Of a stretch of 64,000 nt of DNA, positions 1-8,356 are shown in pieces. The position numbers were made by a program, and so were the translations under genes. The notes under the pieces were generated by a model that worked only from the letters and a program-made list of their open reading frames with translations, had not been told where the DNA came from and searched no databases. Within the stretch, counting starts at the first letter, position 1. Every line of letters starts with the position of its first letter. The DNA comes from Neobacillus kokaensis (GTDB taxonomy: Bacteria > Bacillota > Bacilli > Bacillales > Cytobacillaceae): assembly GCF_014656545.1 (NCBI RefSeq), contig NZ_BNDS01000003.1, forward strand, positions 322,510-386,509, written 5' to 3'.

Positions 1-1665
1 ACAAGACAAGAGCGGAGATATGTCATCTTTGCTTTAATTGTTATTGCAGTCTATCTTTCGCCGCTGTTTATTTTACAGGAAAATGCCCATATCCGAGTCC
101 ATGACAATTTAGATTCAAATCTTGCCTGGTATAAGGTACTGGCAAGAAGCGGCGAACTGTTTGGCGGGATTAACGGGGCCATACCCCAAATCATTAATGG
201 ACTTTTATCTAGAAATGCCTTTGGAACTGAATATAGTGTCATCGTCTGGCTGTATGCCCTGTTTCCAACGATGATTGCCTATGGTTTCAGTCAGGCATTA
301 ACTAGAATTGTGGCTTTTTTCGGGATGTATTTATTATTAAAAAAGCATTTGCTCCCTGGTGAAAGATGGGTGACACTGAACATTGCCGCTGCGCTTGCTT
401 TTGCCCTCACGCCGTTCTGGCCATCGGGAATGCTAAGTACTTTAGGAATGCCGCTAGCATTATGGGCCTTTTTAAATATTCGAAATGGCGAAGGATCATT
501 AAAAGATTATCTCGTACTGACATTATTACCGCTTTACTCTAGTATTGTCTTAGGTTTTTTCTTCTTCTTAAGCGCGATGGGAATCATTTGGCTTGTTGAT
601 GTGATTAGGGGCAAAGGGTGGAATTTTCGCTTTTTATATTCGATTGCCTATATGACCGTAGTTTATATGCTTGTAGAATACCGATTGGTGTATTCATTTC
701 TGTTTAAGGGAGAGCCTAACAGCCGTGATGAATATTTCCATGCTGAATTATCCTTTTGGCGTGCAGCACGCCTTACCATTAAAAACTACGTACTCGGTCA
801 TACTCATGTCATGACAGTGCATACCTTATTCATCCTGCCTGCGACGCTAATCGCCATCTATTTTGTATATAAAAAGAAGCTGTGGAAGCAGGAAAAGCTT
901 TTTGTTTTTTTATTTTCTTTGAACTTTTTATTGTCTCTGTGGTATGCCTTTTGGTTTTATGAGGGCTGGCTGCCCTTAACAAAGAAATTTCACTTTATGG
1001 ATACGTTTAATTTTGCCCGCTATCATTTTTTAAGGCCGCTTGTGATCTATGCCAGCTTCGCCCTTGCGTTAAAAGTGATCTCCCTCCAAGGATTTAGCTG
1101 GGCAAAAACAGCTAAGTGGCTCGCTGTCATGCAAATATTGCTGCTAGGATTATTTAATGACGAAATTATTTATCGAAAAAAACCAACTGTAAAACAATTT
1201 TATGCGGAAGAATTGTTTCAGGAAATAAAAGAGCATATCGCGCTGCCGCAGAAGGAGTATCGCGTCGCCAGTATCGGCATTCACCCAGCCATTGCGCAAT
1301 ATAACGGTTTTTATACGCTTGATACATACAATAATTTTTATCCATTACGCTATAAACACGAGTTTAGAAAAATAATCGAAAAGGAATTGGCAAAAAATAA
1401 AACCATCCGCCGGTATTACGATAAATGGGGCGGCCGCTGTTATATTTTTACTGCACAGCTCGGGAAAAGGTACATGATTAAAAAAGACTCCAAACGGCAC
1501 TTGAAGGATTTACAGTTAAATACGGATGTTTTCAAGGAATTGGGCGGCACGTATATTTTTGCAGCGCTGCCAATTGATAATCCGGAAGAAAATCAGTTAT
1601 CGCTGGAAAAAGTATTTGTGTCAAAGCTTTCTGCATGGAAAATTTACTTGTATAAGACATTGTAG
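1..1665 (+). CDS. ykoS: YkoS-like polytopic membrane protein (5' end outside window)
   Basis: The reading frame is open from base 1, so the gene starts upstream and at least 554 residues are present. The first ATG in the window, at 271, is internal. The protein is strongly hydrophobic, with many membrane segments over the first ~330 visible residues and a soluble C-terminal part of ~200 residues. It resembles B. subtilis YkoS (DUF6044) in overall make-up, and the next gene is a ykoT homologue as in B. subtilis. The layout, a multi-spanning N-terminus with an external C-terminal domain, resembles GT-C type glycosyltransferases, but no catalytic motif was identified. Function is inferred from context only: surface glycan or lipid-linked sugar modification. 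Confidence 0.75.
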   Translation, partial: TRQERRYVIFALIVIAVYLSPLFILQENAHIRVHDNLDSNLAWYKVLARSGELFGGINGAIPQIINGLLSRNAFGTEYSVIVWLYALFPTMIAYGFSQALTRIVAFFGMYLLLKKHLLPGERWVTLNIAAALAFALTPFWPSGMLSTLGMPLALWAFLNIRNGEGSLKDYLVLTLLPLYSSIVLGFFFFLSAMGIIWLVDVIRGKGWNFRFLYSIAYMTVVYMLVEYRLVYSFLFKGEPNSRDEYFHAELSFWRAARLTIKNYVLGHTHVMTVHTLFILPATLIAIYFVYKKKLWKQEKLFVFLFSLNFLLSLWYAFWFYEGWLPLTKKFHFMDTFNFARYHFLRPLVIYASFALALKVISLQGFSWAKTAKWLAVMQILLLGLFNDEIIYRKKPTVKQFYAEELFQEIKEHIALPQKEYRVASIGIHPAIAQYNGFYTLDTYNNFYPLRYKHEFRKIIEKELAKNKTIRRYYDKWGGRCYIFTAQLGKRYMIKKDSKRHLKDLQLNTDVFKELGGTYIFAALPIDNPEENQLSLEKVFVSKLSAWKIYLYKTL

Positions 1666-1683
1666 ACATCGGGGGTATGCAGC

Positions 1684-2712
1684 ATGAGGGGTACAGTCCT
1701 TACTATTGTGGTACCATGTTACAACGAGGAAGAAATTTTGCCAGAAACAATCATCCGTCTGCACGAGCTATTGGATAAGCTGATTGATGAAGCGTTAATT
1801 TCGGACCGTAGTAAAATTCTGTTCGTTGATGACGGGAGTAAGGATCGAACATGGGAGATTATTTATAAAGAAGGATTGAAAAATAAATATGTAAAGGGTC
1901 TGAAATTAGCGCGAAATGTCGGTCACCAAAACGCGCTGATTGCAGGACTCCAAGCGGCCGGAGAACTTTCAGACTGCGTTGTCTCGATCGATGCTGACCT
2001 TCAGGATGATATTCAAGTGATTCGGAAATTTATGCTTAGGTTCCATGAAGGCTGCGAAATTGTTTATGGGGTGCGTAAAAGCCGGGAGACAGATACCTTT
2101 TTTAAACGCAGCACTGCACAGGGCTTTTATAAGCTCATGAGAGGCTTAGGTGTTGACCTTGTTTATAATCATGCGGACTTCCGGTTAATGAGTCAGCGGG
2201 CAATTAAAGAGCTCGAACGATTTAAAGAGGTGAATCTCTTTTTAAGAGGGATTGTTCCGCTTCTTGGCTTTCGCTCGGATGTGGTCTACTACGACCGGTT
2301 AGAACGGAAAGCTGGCGAAACAAAATATCCGTTGAAAAAGATGCTTGCTTTTGCTTTTGACGGCATTACCTCCTTTTCAATTTCACCGATTCGATTTGTT
2401 CTTGTTGTTGGCTTTGTATCATTTCTTATGAGTCTTGCTTTTGGCAGCTACTTTTTAATGCTGAAGTTTTTAGGGGCGACCCAGACAGGCTGGACATCGC
2501 TGATCACCTCTATCTGGCTGATTGGCGGCTTGCAGCTTATTGCTATCGGCTTAATTGGTGAGTATGTTGGAAAAATTTATAAGGAAACAAAGCAGAGGCC
2601 AAAGTTCGTTATAGATATTGACACGTTTAACCTCCCGATACCAAAGCGTCAGCTGCAGATGCCGGGGGAGGAGGGGGTTGTTTATCCTAAAGTATCTGAA
2701 ACCGGTAAATAA
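1684..2712 (+). CDS. ykoT: YkoT family GT2 glycosyltransferase (polyprenyl-P sugar synthase type)
   Basis: This 342-residue protein has an N-terminal GT-A domain of the DPM1/GtrB type: VVPCYNEEEILPET near residue 9, then a DADLQDD metal/nucleotide motif near 100. Two C-terminal transmembrane segments follow, at about 235-300. Such enzymes move a sugar from a nucleotide donor to undecaprenyl phosphate at the inner face of the membrane. GGGGG lies 8-9 nt before the ATG. It follows ykoS after 18 nt and overlaps the GtrA gene, so the three form an operon. The family call is firm; the sugar is unknown. Confidence 0.88.
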   Translation: MRGTVLTIVVPCYNEEEILPETIIRLHELLDKLIDEALISDRSKILFVDDGSKDRTWEIIYKEGLKNKYVKGLKLARNVGHQNALIAGLQAAGELSDCVVSIDADLQDDIQVIRKFMLRFHEGCEIVYGVRKSRETDTFFKRSTAQGFYKLMRGLGVDLVYNHADFRLMSQRAIKELERFKEVNLFLRGIVPLLGFRSDVVYYDRLERKAGETKYPLKKMLAFAFDGITSFSISPIRFVLVVGFVSFLMSLAFGSYFLMLKFLGATQTGWTSLITSIWLIGGLQLIAIGLIGEYVGKIYKETKQRPKFVIDIDTFNLPIPKRQLQMPGEEGVVYPKVSETGK

Positions 2713-3112
2713 TGATTTTATCCGCTTTCTTCTTGTGGGCACCGTAAATACTTTTGTCGGCTTAGCAATCATGTTTTTTCTCTTAAATGTTTTAGGTATC
2801 TCCTACTGGGTCTCCACTTTTACAGGAAATACAGTCGGAGCTTGTGTCAGCTATTTATTAAATCGATCCTTCACGTTCCGAAGCAGCGTATCTTTGCAAA
2901 AAGGACTGCCTCGATTTTGTGCGATAATCTTCATTTGCTATTTTAGCGCTTATTTTTGCAGTGAAAAAATCCTTCAAGCAGCGGGTCATTTGTTTCCGCT
3001 TGACCAGAGCTTTATACAAAATAGTTCGATTCTTTTAGGGAGCGGGTTATATACGTTAAGTAATTATTTAGGTCAAAAGTATATTGTATTTAAGAAAATA
3101 ACACCTGCCTAA
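2678..3112 (+). CDS. GtrA family membrane protein
   Basis: The protein has 144 residues from a TTG at 2678, preceded by GGGGAGGAGGGGG. It overlaps the end of ykoT in another frame. A longer frame opens at 2618 but its extra residues (Arg/Cys rich) are ykoT read out of frame. Four hydrophobic segments, an early GTVNTFVGLAIMF and a Ser-Tyr-Leu-Leu-Asn-Arg motif are typical of GtrA, a proposed flippase for undecaprenyl-phosphate-linked sugars. It matches its partner, which would make the substrate. The TTG start is a choice from the ribosome site. Confidence 0.85.
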   Translation: MFILKYLKPVNNDFIRFLLVGTVNTFVGLAIMFFLLNVLGISYWVSTFTGNTVGACVSYLLNRSFTFRSSVSLQKGLPRFCAIIFICYFSAYFCSEKILQAAGHLFPLDQSFIQNSSILLGSGLYTLSNYLGQKYIVFKKITPA

Positions 3113-3124
3113 AGGGATTTATTT

Positions 3125-3174
3125 CGGGTTTAGTTCTCATGAACAATATATGAGTACAAACCCGATTGTTTTTT
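3125..3174 (+). terminator. Rho-independent terminator after ykoS-ykoT-gtrA
   Basis: CGGGTTT (3125-3131) pairs with AAACCCG (3158-3164), an inner CTCA pairs with TGAG, and a T-rich run follows at 3166-3174. Confidence 0.7.
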
Positions 3175-3243
3175 GTCGTACAACCTCCTAATGCTGAATA
3201 AGAATGTGTAGACAGGCTTTTTTACAGTAGGGGGAGAACTTAA

Positions 3244-3870
3244 ATGAATGTGTTTATTAGCTATATTTTATTAGGATTGTCGCTTGCTGCTCCGATTGGC
3301 CCTGTTAATGCAGCTCAAATCGATCGTGGAATAAGAAGCGGGTTTATGCATTCCTGGCTTGTTGGCGTGGGGGCGGTTGTGGCTGATGGAATTTATATGC
3401 TGATTGTTTACATAGGGGTTGTTAAGTTTCTACAAACGGAATTTATGCAAACCTTCCTTTGGCTGTTTGGTTTTTTTGTTCTCATCTATACAGGTGTGGA
3501 AACCATAATGAATGCCGGAAAAGTTCATTTAGAGTACGCAAGGTCAAAGGAACCTTTATACAAATCGTTTTTTACCGGTTTTTTCATGTCCATCTCCAAT
3601 CCGTTAACAATTTTATTTTGGCTTGGGATTTACGGCTCCGTTCTTGCAAAAACGGCAGCGACCTATGAGACCCCTCAATTAGTACTTTACAGCAGTGCTA
3701 TTTTTATTGGATTATTAATATGGGATATTACGATGGCAAGTGTGGCAAGCAGTTTTCGAAATTACTTAACCTCCCGGCTATTAGTAACAATTTCACTCTT
3801 TTCCGGTGCTTCCTTAATAGGTTTCGGGATTTATTTCGGGATTCAGGCGTTTCAAAATTTATTTAGTTAA
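3244..3870 (+). CDS. LysE/RhtB family amino acid exporter
   Basis: This 208-residue protein carries six hydrophobic segments and the LysE signature near the N-terminus (GLSLAAPIGPVNAAQI, then RGIRSGF). Such proteins export amino acids or their derivatives across the cytoplasmic membrane; the substrate cannot be read from sequence. The ribosome site is GGGGGAGA, 8 nt before the ATG. It stands alone, with terminators on both sides. The family is firm. Confidence 0.88.
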   Translation: MNVFISYILLGLSLAAPIGPVNAAQIDRGIRSGFMHSWLVGVGAVVADGIYMLIVYIGVVKFLQTEFMQTFLWLFGFFVLIYTGVETIMNAGKVHLEYARSKEPLYKSFFTGFFMSISNPLTILFWLGIYGSVLAKTAATYETPQLVLYSSAIFIGLLIWDITMASVASSFRNYLTSRLLVTISLFSGASLIGFGIYFGIQAFQNLFS

Positions 3871-3874
3871 AAAG

Positions 3875-3905
3875 GCCAGCACCGTTAAGGACGCTGGCTT
3901 TCCTT
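3875..3905. terminator. Bidirectional terminator between LysE and APC genes
   Basis: GCCAGC (3875-3880) pairs with GCTGGC (3893-3898). It has A-rich sequence to the left and TTTCCTT to the right, between two converging genes. Confidence 0.6.
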
Positions 3906-5256
3906 ATGCAGTTGGCCACGGGTATAACACTCGTTTCCGTTTCTTTTTCCATTTTGTATTCATAATCAGGGTGATACCGCCGATAATTCCGATAAATGCT
4001 AAGCTGATAAAAAATCCCGGTCTGCTTGTCTCATGAAAAAGCGTACCGCTGACAGCAATTAAAATAAAAATGGTTCCAATGAAATATTTTATTTTATCCA
4101 TTGTTTTTAGTTTCAGCAGTTTTCGTGGACTTGCGAGAATAAACATCCAATTATAAAGCAGCATCAGTCCCGCAGCAGTTGTAATATACTCGTATACTTT
4201 ATTTGGCATTAACAAGGCAGAAATAACCGACGAGGCAATGCCAAGCATAGTTAGAATCAACGTCGGAAGAGGGACCTTTAACTTCCCTGTTCTTGAAAAA
4301 CTAACCGGTGCATCGCCTTCCTTTGCTAAGGTTACCAAAACGCTTGTCACACCATATAAAGAAGCAACCATTGTGGAAAAACCGGCGATTATCAAGGCAC
4401 CATTAAAAATATGCGGTACGAATGATAGATTATAGGCTTCTAAAGCGATGACAAATGGGCTTTCTTTATCATTAAATTTATGCCAGGAGACCATCGTGAC
4501 GGCAAGCCCGATAGAGAGAGCATATATAATCATAAGGGAAAACAACATAACCCTCCCTGCTTTAGGTGCATCCTTAGGGTTTTTTAATTTAGTGGCCATC
4601 AATCCCAATATTTCGATGCCGCCGAATGCATAATACGCAAAAATAACCGCCGACCATAATCCAAGGATTCCTCCCGGAAGAAGTTCCTTTTTGCTGTTTG
4701 GGTATTCGATAGGGCGATTGCCATCAATAACCCCAAAGATAGCCAAGGCGGCAATAATGATGAACATTAGGATAGCGGATATCTTGATCACCGCTAAAAT
4801 ATTTTCTAGCTTGTTTAATAAACCTACACCGATTAAAATGACGACAAGTCCTAGTACAGCATAGCCGGCAGCAAACAGCCAAAGCGGAACTTTGGGAAAC
4901 CAAAACCTGGAAAAAATTGAAAGGGCAGTCATTTGGCTTCCCATGATTAGAACCTCTGATACCCAATACACCCAGCCGCTGCTGAAACCCGCCCAGCGCC
5001 CGTATGCCTTTTTCGCATAGGACCTGAATCCGCCTTCTAATGGTTCTTGGGCGGTCATTTTTGAAAGGGCATCAAAGACCATGTACGTACCCACAGCGGC
5101 AATAACATAGGCAATTAACAAAGATGGCCCCGTCATTTTGATCGCTAAGCTTGAGCCAAGAAAGAAACCTGTGCCAATCGTACAGCCAACCCCAAATAAG
5201 GACAGCTGCCACCATTTCATATTGTTTTCCTGAGCTCTGGACTTAGATTTACCCAT
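3904..5256 (-). CDS. APC superfamily amino acid permease
   Basis: This 450-residue protein has about 12 membrane segments and the APC opening motif FGVGCTIGTGFFLGSS near residue 20, followed by EPLEGGFRSYAKKA. It resembles the B. subtilis YbxG/YtnA/YdgF group of proton-coupled permeases for neutral or aromatic amino acids; the exact substrate is not determined. TTG at 5259 directly precedes ATG at 5256; the ATG sits at better distance from AAAGGAG and was chosen. A 51-codon gene ends 12 nt upstream on the same strand and may be co-transcribed. Confidence 0.88.
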   Translation of the reverse strand: MGKSKSRAQENNMKWWQLSLFGVGCTIGTGFFLGSSLAIKMTGPSLLIAYVIAAVGTYMVFDALSKMTAQEPLEGGFRSYAKKAYGRWAGFSSGWVYWVSEVLIMGSQMTALSIFSRFWFPKVPLWLFAAGYAVLGLVVILIGVGLLNKLENILAVIKISAILMFIIIAALAIFGVIDGNRPIEYPNSKKELLPGGILGLWSAVIFAYYAFGGIEILGLMATKLKNPKDAPKAGRVMLFSLMIIYALSIGLAVTMVSWHKFNDKESPFVIALEAYNLSFVPHIFNGALIIAGFSTMVASLYGVTSVLVTLAKEGDAPVSFSRTGKLKVPLPTLILTMLGIASSVISALLMPNKVYEYITTAAGLMLLYNWMFILASPRKLLKLKTMDKIKYFIGTIFILIAVSGTLFHETSRPGFFISLAFIGIIGGITLIMNTKWKKKRKRVLYPWPTA

Positions 5257-5268
5257 CAAACTGCTCCT

Positions 5269-5424
5269 TTATGAACGACCTGCACCAGGTGACTTATCCG
5301 TATCGCTTTGATTATTATAGTCTTGGTCGTTTAGTCCGGGTTTTTGGTTTCTGTCGGTCCCTAAATACTCCGGCTCGTGTTTTTTCTGAGCTTTTCTAAA
5401 TTTGTCAAAATCCGGATTTATCAA
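5269..5424 (-). CDS. small hydrophilic protein (51 aa), unknown
   Basis: The frame reads MINPDFDKFRKAQKKHEPEY and onwards to a Gly-Arg-Ser end, very rich in charged and polar residues. It starts with TTG at 5424, with GAGGAG 6 nt upstream, and stops just before the ribosome site of the amino acid permease. Spacing suggests a two-gene unit. No family was recognised. Support comes from the good ribosome site, the complete frame filling the gap, and a composition unlike random out-of-frame sequence. The region further upstream to 5643 shows nothing else convincing. Confidence 0.5.
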   Translation of the reverse strand: MINPDFDKFRKAQKKHEPEYLGTDRNQKPGLNDQDYNNQSDTDKSPGAGRS

Positions 5425-5643
5425 ATGAATCTCCTCATTTCGTAAGGAATTTACTCCTTTTTAAGATATACTGCAGGCTGTTACTTATGCGGAAAGTTTA
5501 CTTGGTTTTTGATGGAATTAAATATTTAGTACATAATCAGCTGCAAAACAATTGAAAATAAGGAAGAGCTATATAAATTTGCAAATAAATCTGTTGAAAA
5601 TAGATCTTTGAAAACGTGTTTTTCTTTGAAAGGGGCAGTTACA

Positions 5644-6399
5644 ATGTTATCTACAGAAAAGCTAGCCGATTTACGGCTCCAGCTATTAGCTGAAAAGGCG
5701 GAATTACAGGAGAACCTCGAGCAAAATGATCATTTTGATTATGAACGAGGCTTCTGGCATGAGTCTATGGGGGAGTTATCAAGCTACGATAACCACCCCG
5801 CAGATGAAGGGTCATCCCTTTTTGAAAGGGAGAAGGATAACGCCTTGCTCGAGCATTATAAAATTCAGCTAAGCAATATCGATAAAGCATTAGAGGCAAT
5901 GGAAAATGGCACGTATGGAAAATGTGAGGTCTGCGGAAAGGAAATCCCGTTCGAACGACTTGAGGCATTACCGAATACTACCTATTGCATCGAGCATACT
6001 CCAGACAAGGTCACTTCTCATAATCGGCCAATTGAAGAGGGCGTCTTAATGCCGCCATGGGGGAAATTTGCTATGGACGAAAAGGATGAAGATGTTGCCT
6101 TTGATGCAGAAGACTCCTGGCAAACTGTCGCCCAATGGGGAACATCCGAAACTCCGTCAGATCTTGCTTTCCCGCAGGACGATTTTCAGGATATCTATAT
6201 TGAAGCTGATGAAAATATCGGTTATGTGGAAGATTACGAAAACTTTGTCGGCAACGATATGTATGGTAATAATATAAAAGTATATCCAAATCCGCAGCAT
6301 GAACGATATGAAGATGAACTTGATGAAGAAGGCATCATGACAAGCTTTGGGGATCTACCGGCATTTGAACACGACCCTTATGTGGATGATGATAAGTGA
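5644..6399 (+). CDS. yteA: YteA family sporulation protein, DksA/TraR-like zinc finger
   Basis: This 251-residue protein begins with a coiled-coil-like stretch, carries a conserved SYDNHPADEGSSLFEREKD segment near 45, then a zinc finger with Cys-x2-Cys (CEVCGKEIPFERLEALP) and a Cys-x2-His partner near 110-125. The long acidic tail ends with HERYEDELDEEGIMTSFGD, as in B. subtilis YteA. Known members are sporulation-associated, and the DksA-like fold suggests contact with RNA polymerase; the exact role is not established. The start was moved to 5644, where GAAAGGGGC lies at correct distance, from an upstream in-frame ATG at 5608. Confidence 0.9.
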   Translation: MLSTEKLADLRLQLLAEKAELQENLEQNDHFDYERGFWHESMGELSSYDNHPADEGSSLFEREKDNALLEHYKIQLSNIDKALEAMENGTYGKCEVCGKEIPFERLEALPNTTYCIEHTPDKVTSHNRPIEEGVLMPPWGKFAMDEKDEDVAFDAEDSWQTVAQWGTSETPSDLAFPQDDFQDIYIEADENIGYVEDYENFVGNDMYGNNIKVYPNPQHERYEDELDEEGIMTSFGDLPAFEHDPYVDDDK

Positions 6400-6405
6400 T
6401 CAAAA

Positions 6406-6438
6406 AGAAAACAGCTTTTGAGTAAAAAGCTGTTTTCT
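6406..6438. terminator. Bidirectional terminator after yteA
   Basis: AGAAAACAGCTTTT (6406-6419) pairs with AAAAGCTGTTTTCT across a GAGTA-type loop. A/T runs on both flanks suit the converging small gene. Confidence 0.8.
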
Positions 6439-6445
6439 CTAGTTT

Positions 6446-6658
6446 TTATCCTTGATCGCTGCTGTTAAGCGGGATTTCCTGACCATCTTCAGTTTCAATA
6501 ACAGCGCCGATTTCACCTTCAGCATAAACGTCACTCACTTGCTCATGCGTTTCGGCAAGTCCTGAGGAGAGAGTATCCTTTTCCTGATAATAACTTGGAT
6601 GAAAGAAACTACCGGCAACTTCTTTTTCAGGGTTGGCTTTCTGTTTTTGTTTGTCCAA
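6446..6658 (-). CDS. small acidic protein (70 aa), DUF4025-like
   Basis: The frame from TTG at 6658, with AAAGGAG 8 nt upstream, gives 70 residues including DTLSSGLAETHEQVSDVYAEG. This pattern (xxLSxGLAxTHEQVSDxYxEG) recalls short Bacillus proteins grouped as DUF4025, from memory and with moderate certainty. It is hydrophilic with no membrane segment and no known function. A longer frame starts at 6688 but would place the ribosome site inside the coding sequence. Confidence 0.6.
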   Translation of the reverse strand: MDKQKQKANPEKEVAGSFFHPSYYQEKDTLSSGLAETHEQVSDVYAEGEIGAVIETEDGQEIPLNSSDQG

Positions 6659-6746
6659 TGTAAACACTCCTTTGAAAAATGGATTCAACGGTATTTTCGT
6701 CTTTTTTCATGCGTATTACTCATAAAAATAAAAGGGAGCTGACAAT

Positions 6747-6893
6747 ATGAATAAAAGAAATGAGTTTCCAACTCGCGAGCAACTGGATGAGGCATTCCAT
6801 TTCCTCCATGACCAAATAAACAAAATCTCTATTATCGAGGATATAGAAATGATGAAAAAGGAAAAAGAAGGGGAAGACGAAAATCTTATGTGA
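6747..6893 (+). CDS. small hydrophilic protein (48 aa), unknown
   Basis: ATG at 6747 is preceded by AAGGGAG, 8 nt upstream. The product is charged and probably helical, with FPTREQLDEAFHFLHDQINK in the first half and a Lys/Glu-rich end. It stops with TGA at 6891-6893. It is too short for most gene callers. No family was recognised. It stands divergently from the preceding 70-residue gene, with 88 nt between starts. Confidence 0.55.
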   Translation: MNKRNEFPTREQLDEAFHFLHDQINKISIIEDIEMMKKEKEGEDENLM

Positions 6894-7001
6894 TTTTGCT
6901 CAAAAGTTGATACGGGCGGGTGTTATTGGACAAAATAAAGCGCTGAGATTGTTCGAATAATCCAAGGGTCCCCCGGTCAAAATAAAGTGTTTCTGTTAAG
7001 G

Positions 7002-7030
7002 TTGTTTTGAGTCACCATTTACGATATAGT
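7002..7030 (+). promoter_or_regulatory. Candidate sigma-A promoter of the CDF transporter
   Basis: TTGTTT (7002-7007), a 17-nt spacer and TATAGT (7025-7030), 38 nt before the ATG. No yybP-ykoY manganese riboswitch was seen upstream. Confidence 0.45.
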
Positions 7031-7067
7031 TGCTATTGTTCTAAAGGATTATTAAAGGTGGTTTACT

Positions 7068-7964
7068 ATGGTCATGAGAGAAGCCCTGGCTAAGAAAATA
7101 GCTTGGATTAGTGTAATAAGTAATATCATTCTCACATTAGGAAAAATTTTTATTGGCTGGTATGGTAAATCCGACGCCGTTTTTGCAGACGGGATCCATT
7201 CGGCAGCAGATGTGTTTGCATCAGTCATCGTCCTGCTGGTAATAAAAATTGCCAATAAGCCTGCGGATAAGGAACATCCTTACGGTCATGGAAAAGCAGA
7301 AGTAATTGTCTCCGAGATTGTCGGAATTCTACTCCTCCTCGTATCCATTTATGTGGTTTATGAAGGCATTTCCGGTTTCTTTCATAAAGTCGAATCACCA
7401 AGCATTTTAGCAATGTGGGTTGCGCTTATTTCATTTGTGGCAAAGGTGATTTTATACCGCAGTTCTTTACGGGTTGCCGAGCAGCATAGCAGTAAAGCCA
7501 TTGAGGCAATTGCCTATGATCATAAAGCAGATATTGTGGCTTCCATTGCAGCCGCTATTGGTGTGCTGCTATCGATTATTGGCGAACGCTTTGATGTTTA
7601 TTTCTTACTTTATGGTGACAAGGTTGCAAGTATTTTTGTTGCCTATTTAATTTTTAAGATTGCCAAAGAGATGTTAACTGAAGCATTTGATATTTTACTT
7701 GAGCGGAACATTAACATCGAAACGATTTCGGAATATATTACTATCATTAAGGAATTTCCTGAAGTAAAGCGAATTGATCGCATTAGGGCGAGAGAGCATG
7801 GTCATTATGTCTTAGTGGATCTTAGAATATCAATTGATCACTTTAAAACAATAAAGCAGGGGCATGACCTTGCGAAAGCAATCAAAGGAAAACTAATGGA
7901 ACAGAACGATAATATCCATGAAGTACTAATTCATTTAAACCCTTATTTTCCTGAAGAAAAATAA
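7068..7964 (+). CDS. cation diffusion facilitator (CDF) metal exporter, MneP/MneS-like
   Basis: This 298-residue protein has about six N-terminal membrane segments, the metal-site motif DGIHSAADV near residue 40, a second site YDHKADIVAS near 150, and a C-terminal cytoplasmic domain ending with a conserved HVLIHLNP-like HEVLIHLNPYF. CDF proteins export divalent metals by proton antiport. Resemblance to B. subtilis MneP/MneS suggests manganese, but iron or zinc is possible. HPYGHGKAE, conserved in the family, is present. AAAGGTGG precedes the ATG at 7068. Confidence 0.88.
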   Translation: MVMREALAKKIAWISVISNIILTLGKIFIGWYGKSDAVFADGIHSAADVFASVIVLLVIKIANKPADKEHPYGHGKAEVIVSEIVGILLLLVSIYVVYEGISGFFHKVESPSILAMWVALISFVAKVILYRSSLRVAEQHSSKAIEAIAYDHKADIVASIAAAIGVLLSIIGERFDVYFLLYGDKVASIFVAYLIFKIAKEMLTEAFDILLERNINIETISEYITIIKEFPEVKRIDRIRAREHGHYVLVDLRISIDHFKTIKQGHDLAKAIKGKLMEQNDNIHEVLIHLNPYFPEEK

Positions 7965-8095
7965 GGCATTAAAAAAACAGGGTTTGTGCTTTCAGGGATT
8001 TGGGTTTATGATAAGATAGGAAATAGTATTTTATTTCAGCTTGCTAATACGGCTGCATATTTAAACGAGATTAACGTGCAAAGGAGTTGATATTT

Positions 8096-8335
8096 TTGAG
8101 TTATCCCATAGATCCGGACCCTAGCAGTAGGCGCGGGGAAGTCAATGTTTTCTTTGAATTGTCTAGCTCCAGCGCCTACCCCCTCAAGGTCACAAGCCAA
8201 TCCTCCCAGAAAGGTAAAGAGCACCTTTCTGAAAGGCTTACCTTGTGCTTGACGGGGGTGAACAAGGCGCTTGCGCTTTTCGGGTTGATAATCATGAATA
8301 TCAGCTCTCGAAGGGTTGTTGGCTTCCTCCATTAA
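8096..8335 (+). CDS. doubtful short ORF overlapping an interspersed repeat
   Basis: TTG at 8096 has AAAGGAG 9 nt upstream and opens a 79-codon frame (MSYPIDPDPSSRRGEVNVFF at the start). From about codon 22 on, the sequence belongs to the structured repeat at 8159-8280, so at most the first ~22 codons could descend from a real gene. It may be a small gene interrupted or extended by the repeat, or a spurious frame. It ends 21 nt before corA. Confidence 0.2.
   Translation: MSYPIDPDPSSRRGEVNVFFELSSSSAYPLKVTSQSSQKGKEHLSERLTLCLTGVNKALALFGLIIMNISSRRVVGFLH
8159..8280. repeat. Structured interspersed repeat (MITE-like, nested stems)
   Basis: The element can fold along its length. AGCGCCT (8171-8177) pairs with AGGCGCT (8265-8271), ACCCCC (8178-8183) with GGGGGT (8254-8259), CACAAG (8191-8196) with CTTGTG (8242-8247), and an inner CAGAAAGGT (8208-8216) with ACCTTTCTG (8223-8231). 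The opening TGTCTAGCTCCAGCGCCT and the end AACAAGGCGCTTGCGCTTTT match, from memory, an intergenic repeat scattered through many Bacillaceae genomes. It encodes no transposase. The stretch 7965-8356 holds little else. Confidence 0.7.
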
Positions 8336-8356
8336 AGTAAGTGGGGAGGTTTTAAC

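Noticed and set aside
6894..7067. yybP-ykoY manganese riboswitch before the CDF transporter
   Set aside because: The conserved loop sequences of that riboswitch are absent; only a plain promoter and two similar CAAAATAAAG stretches are seen.
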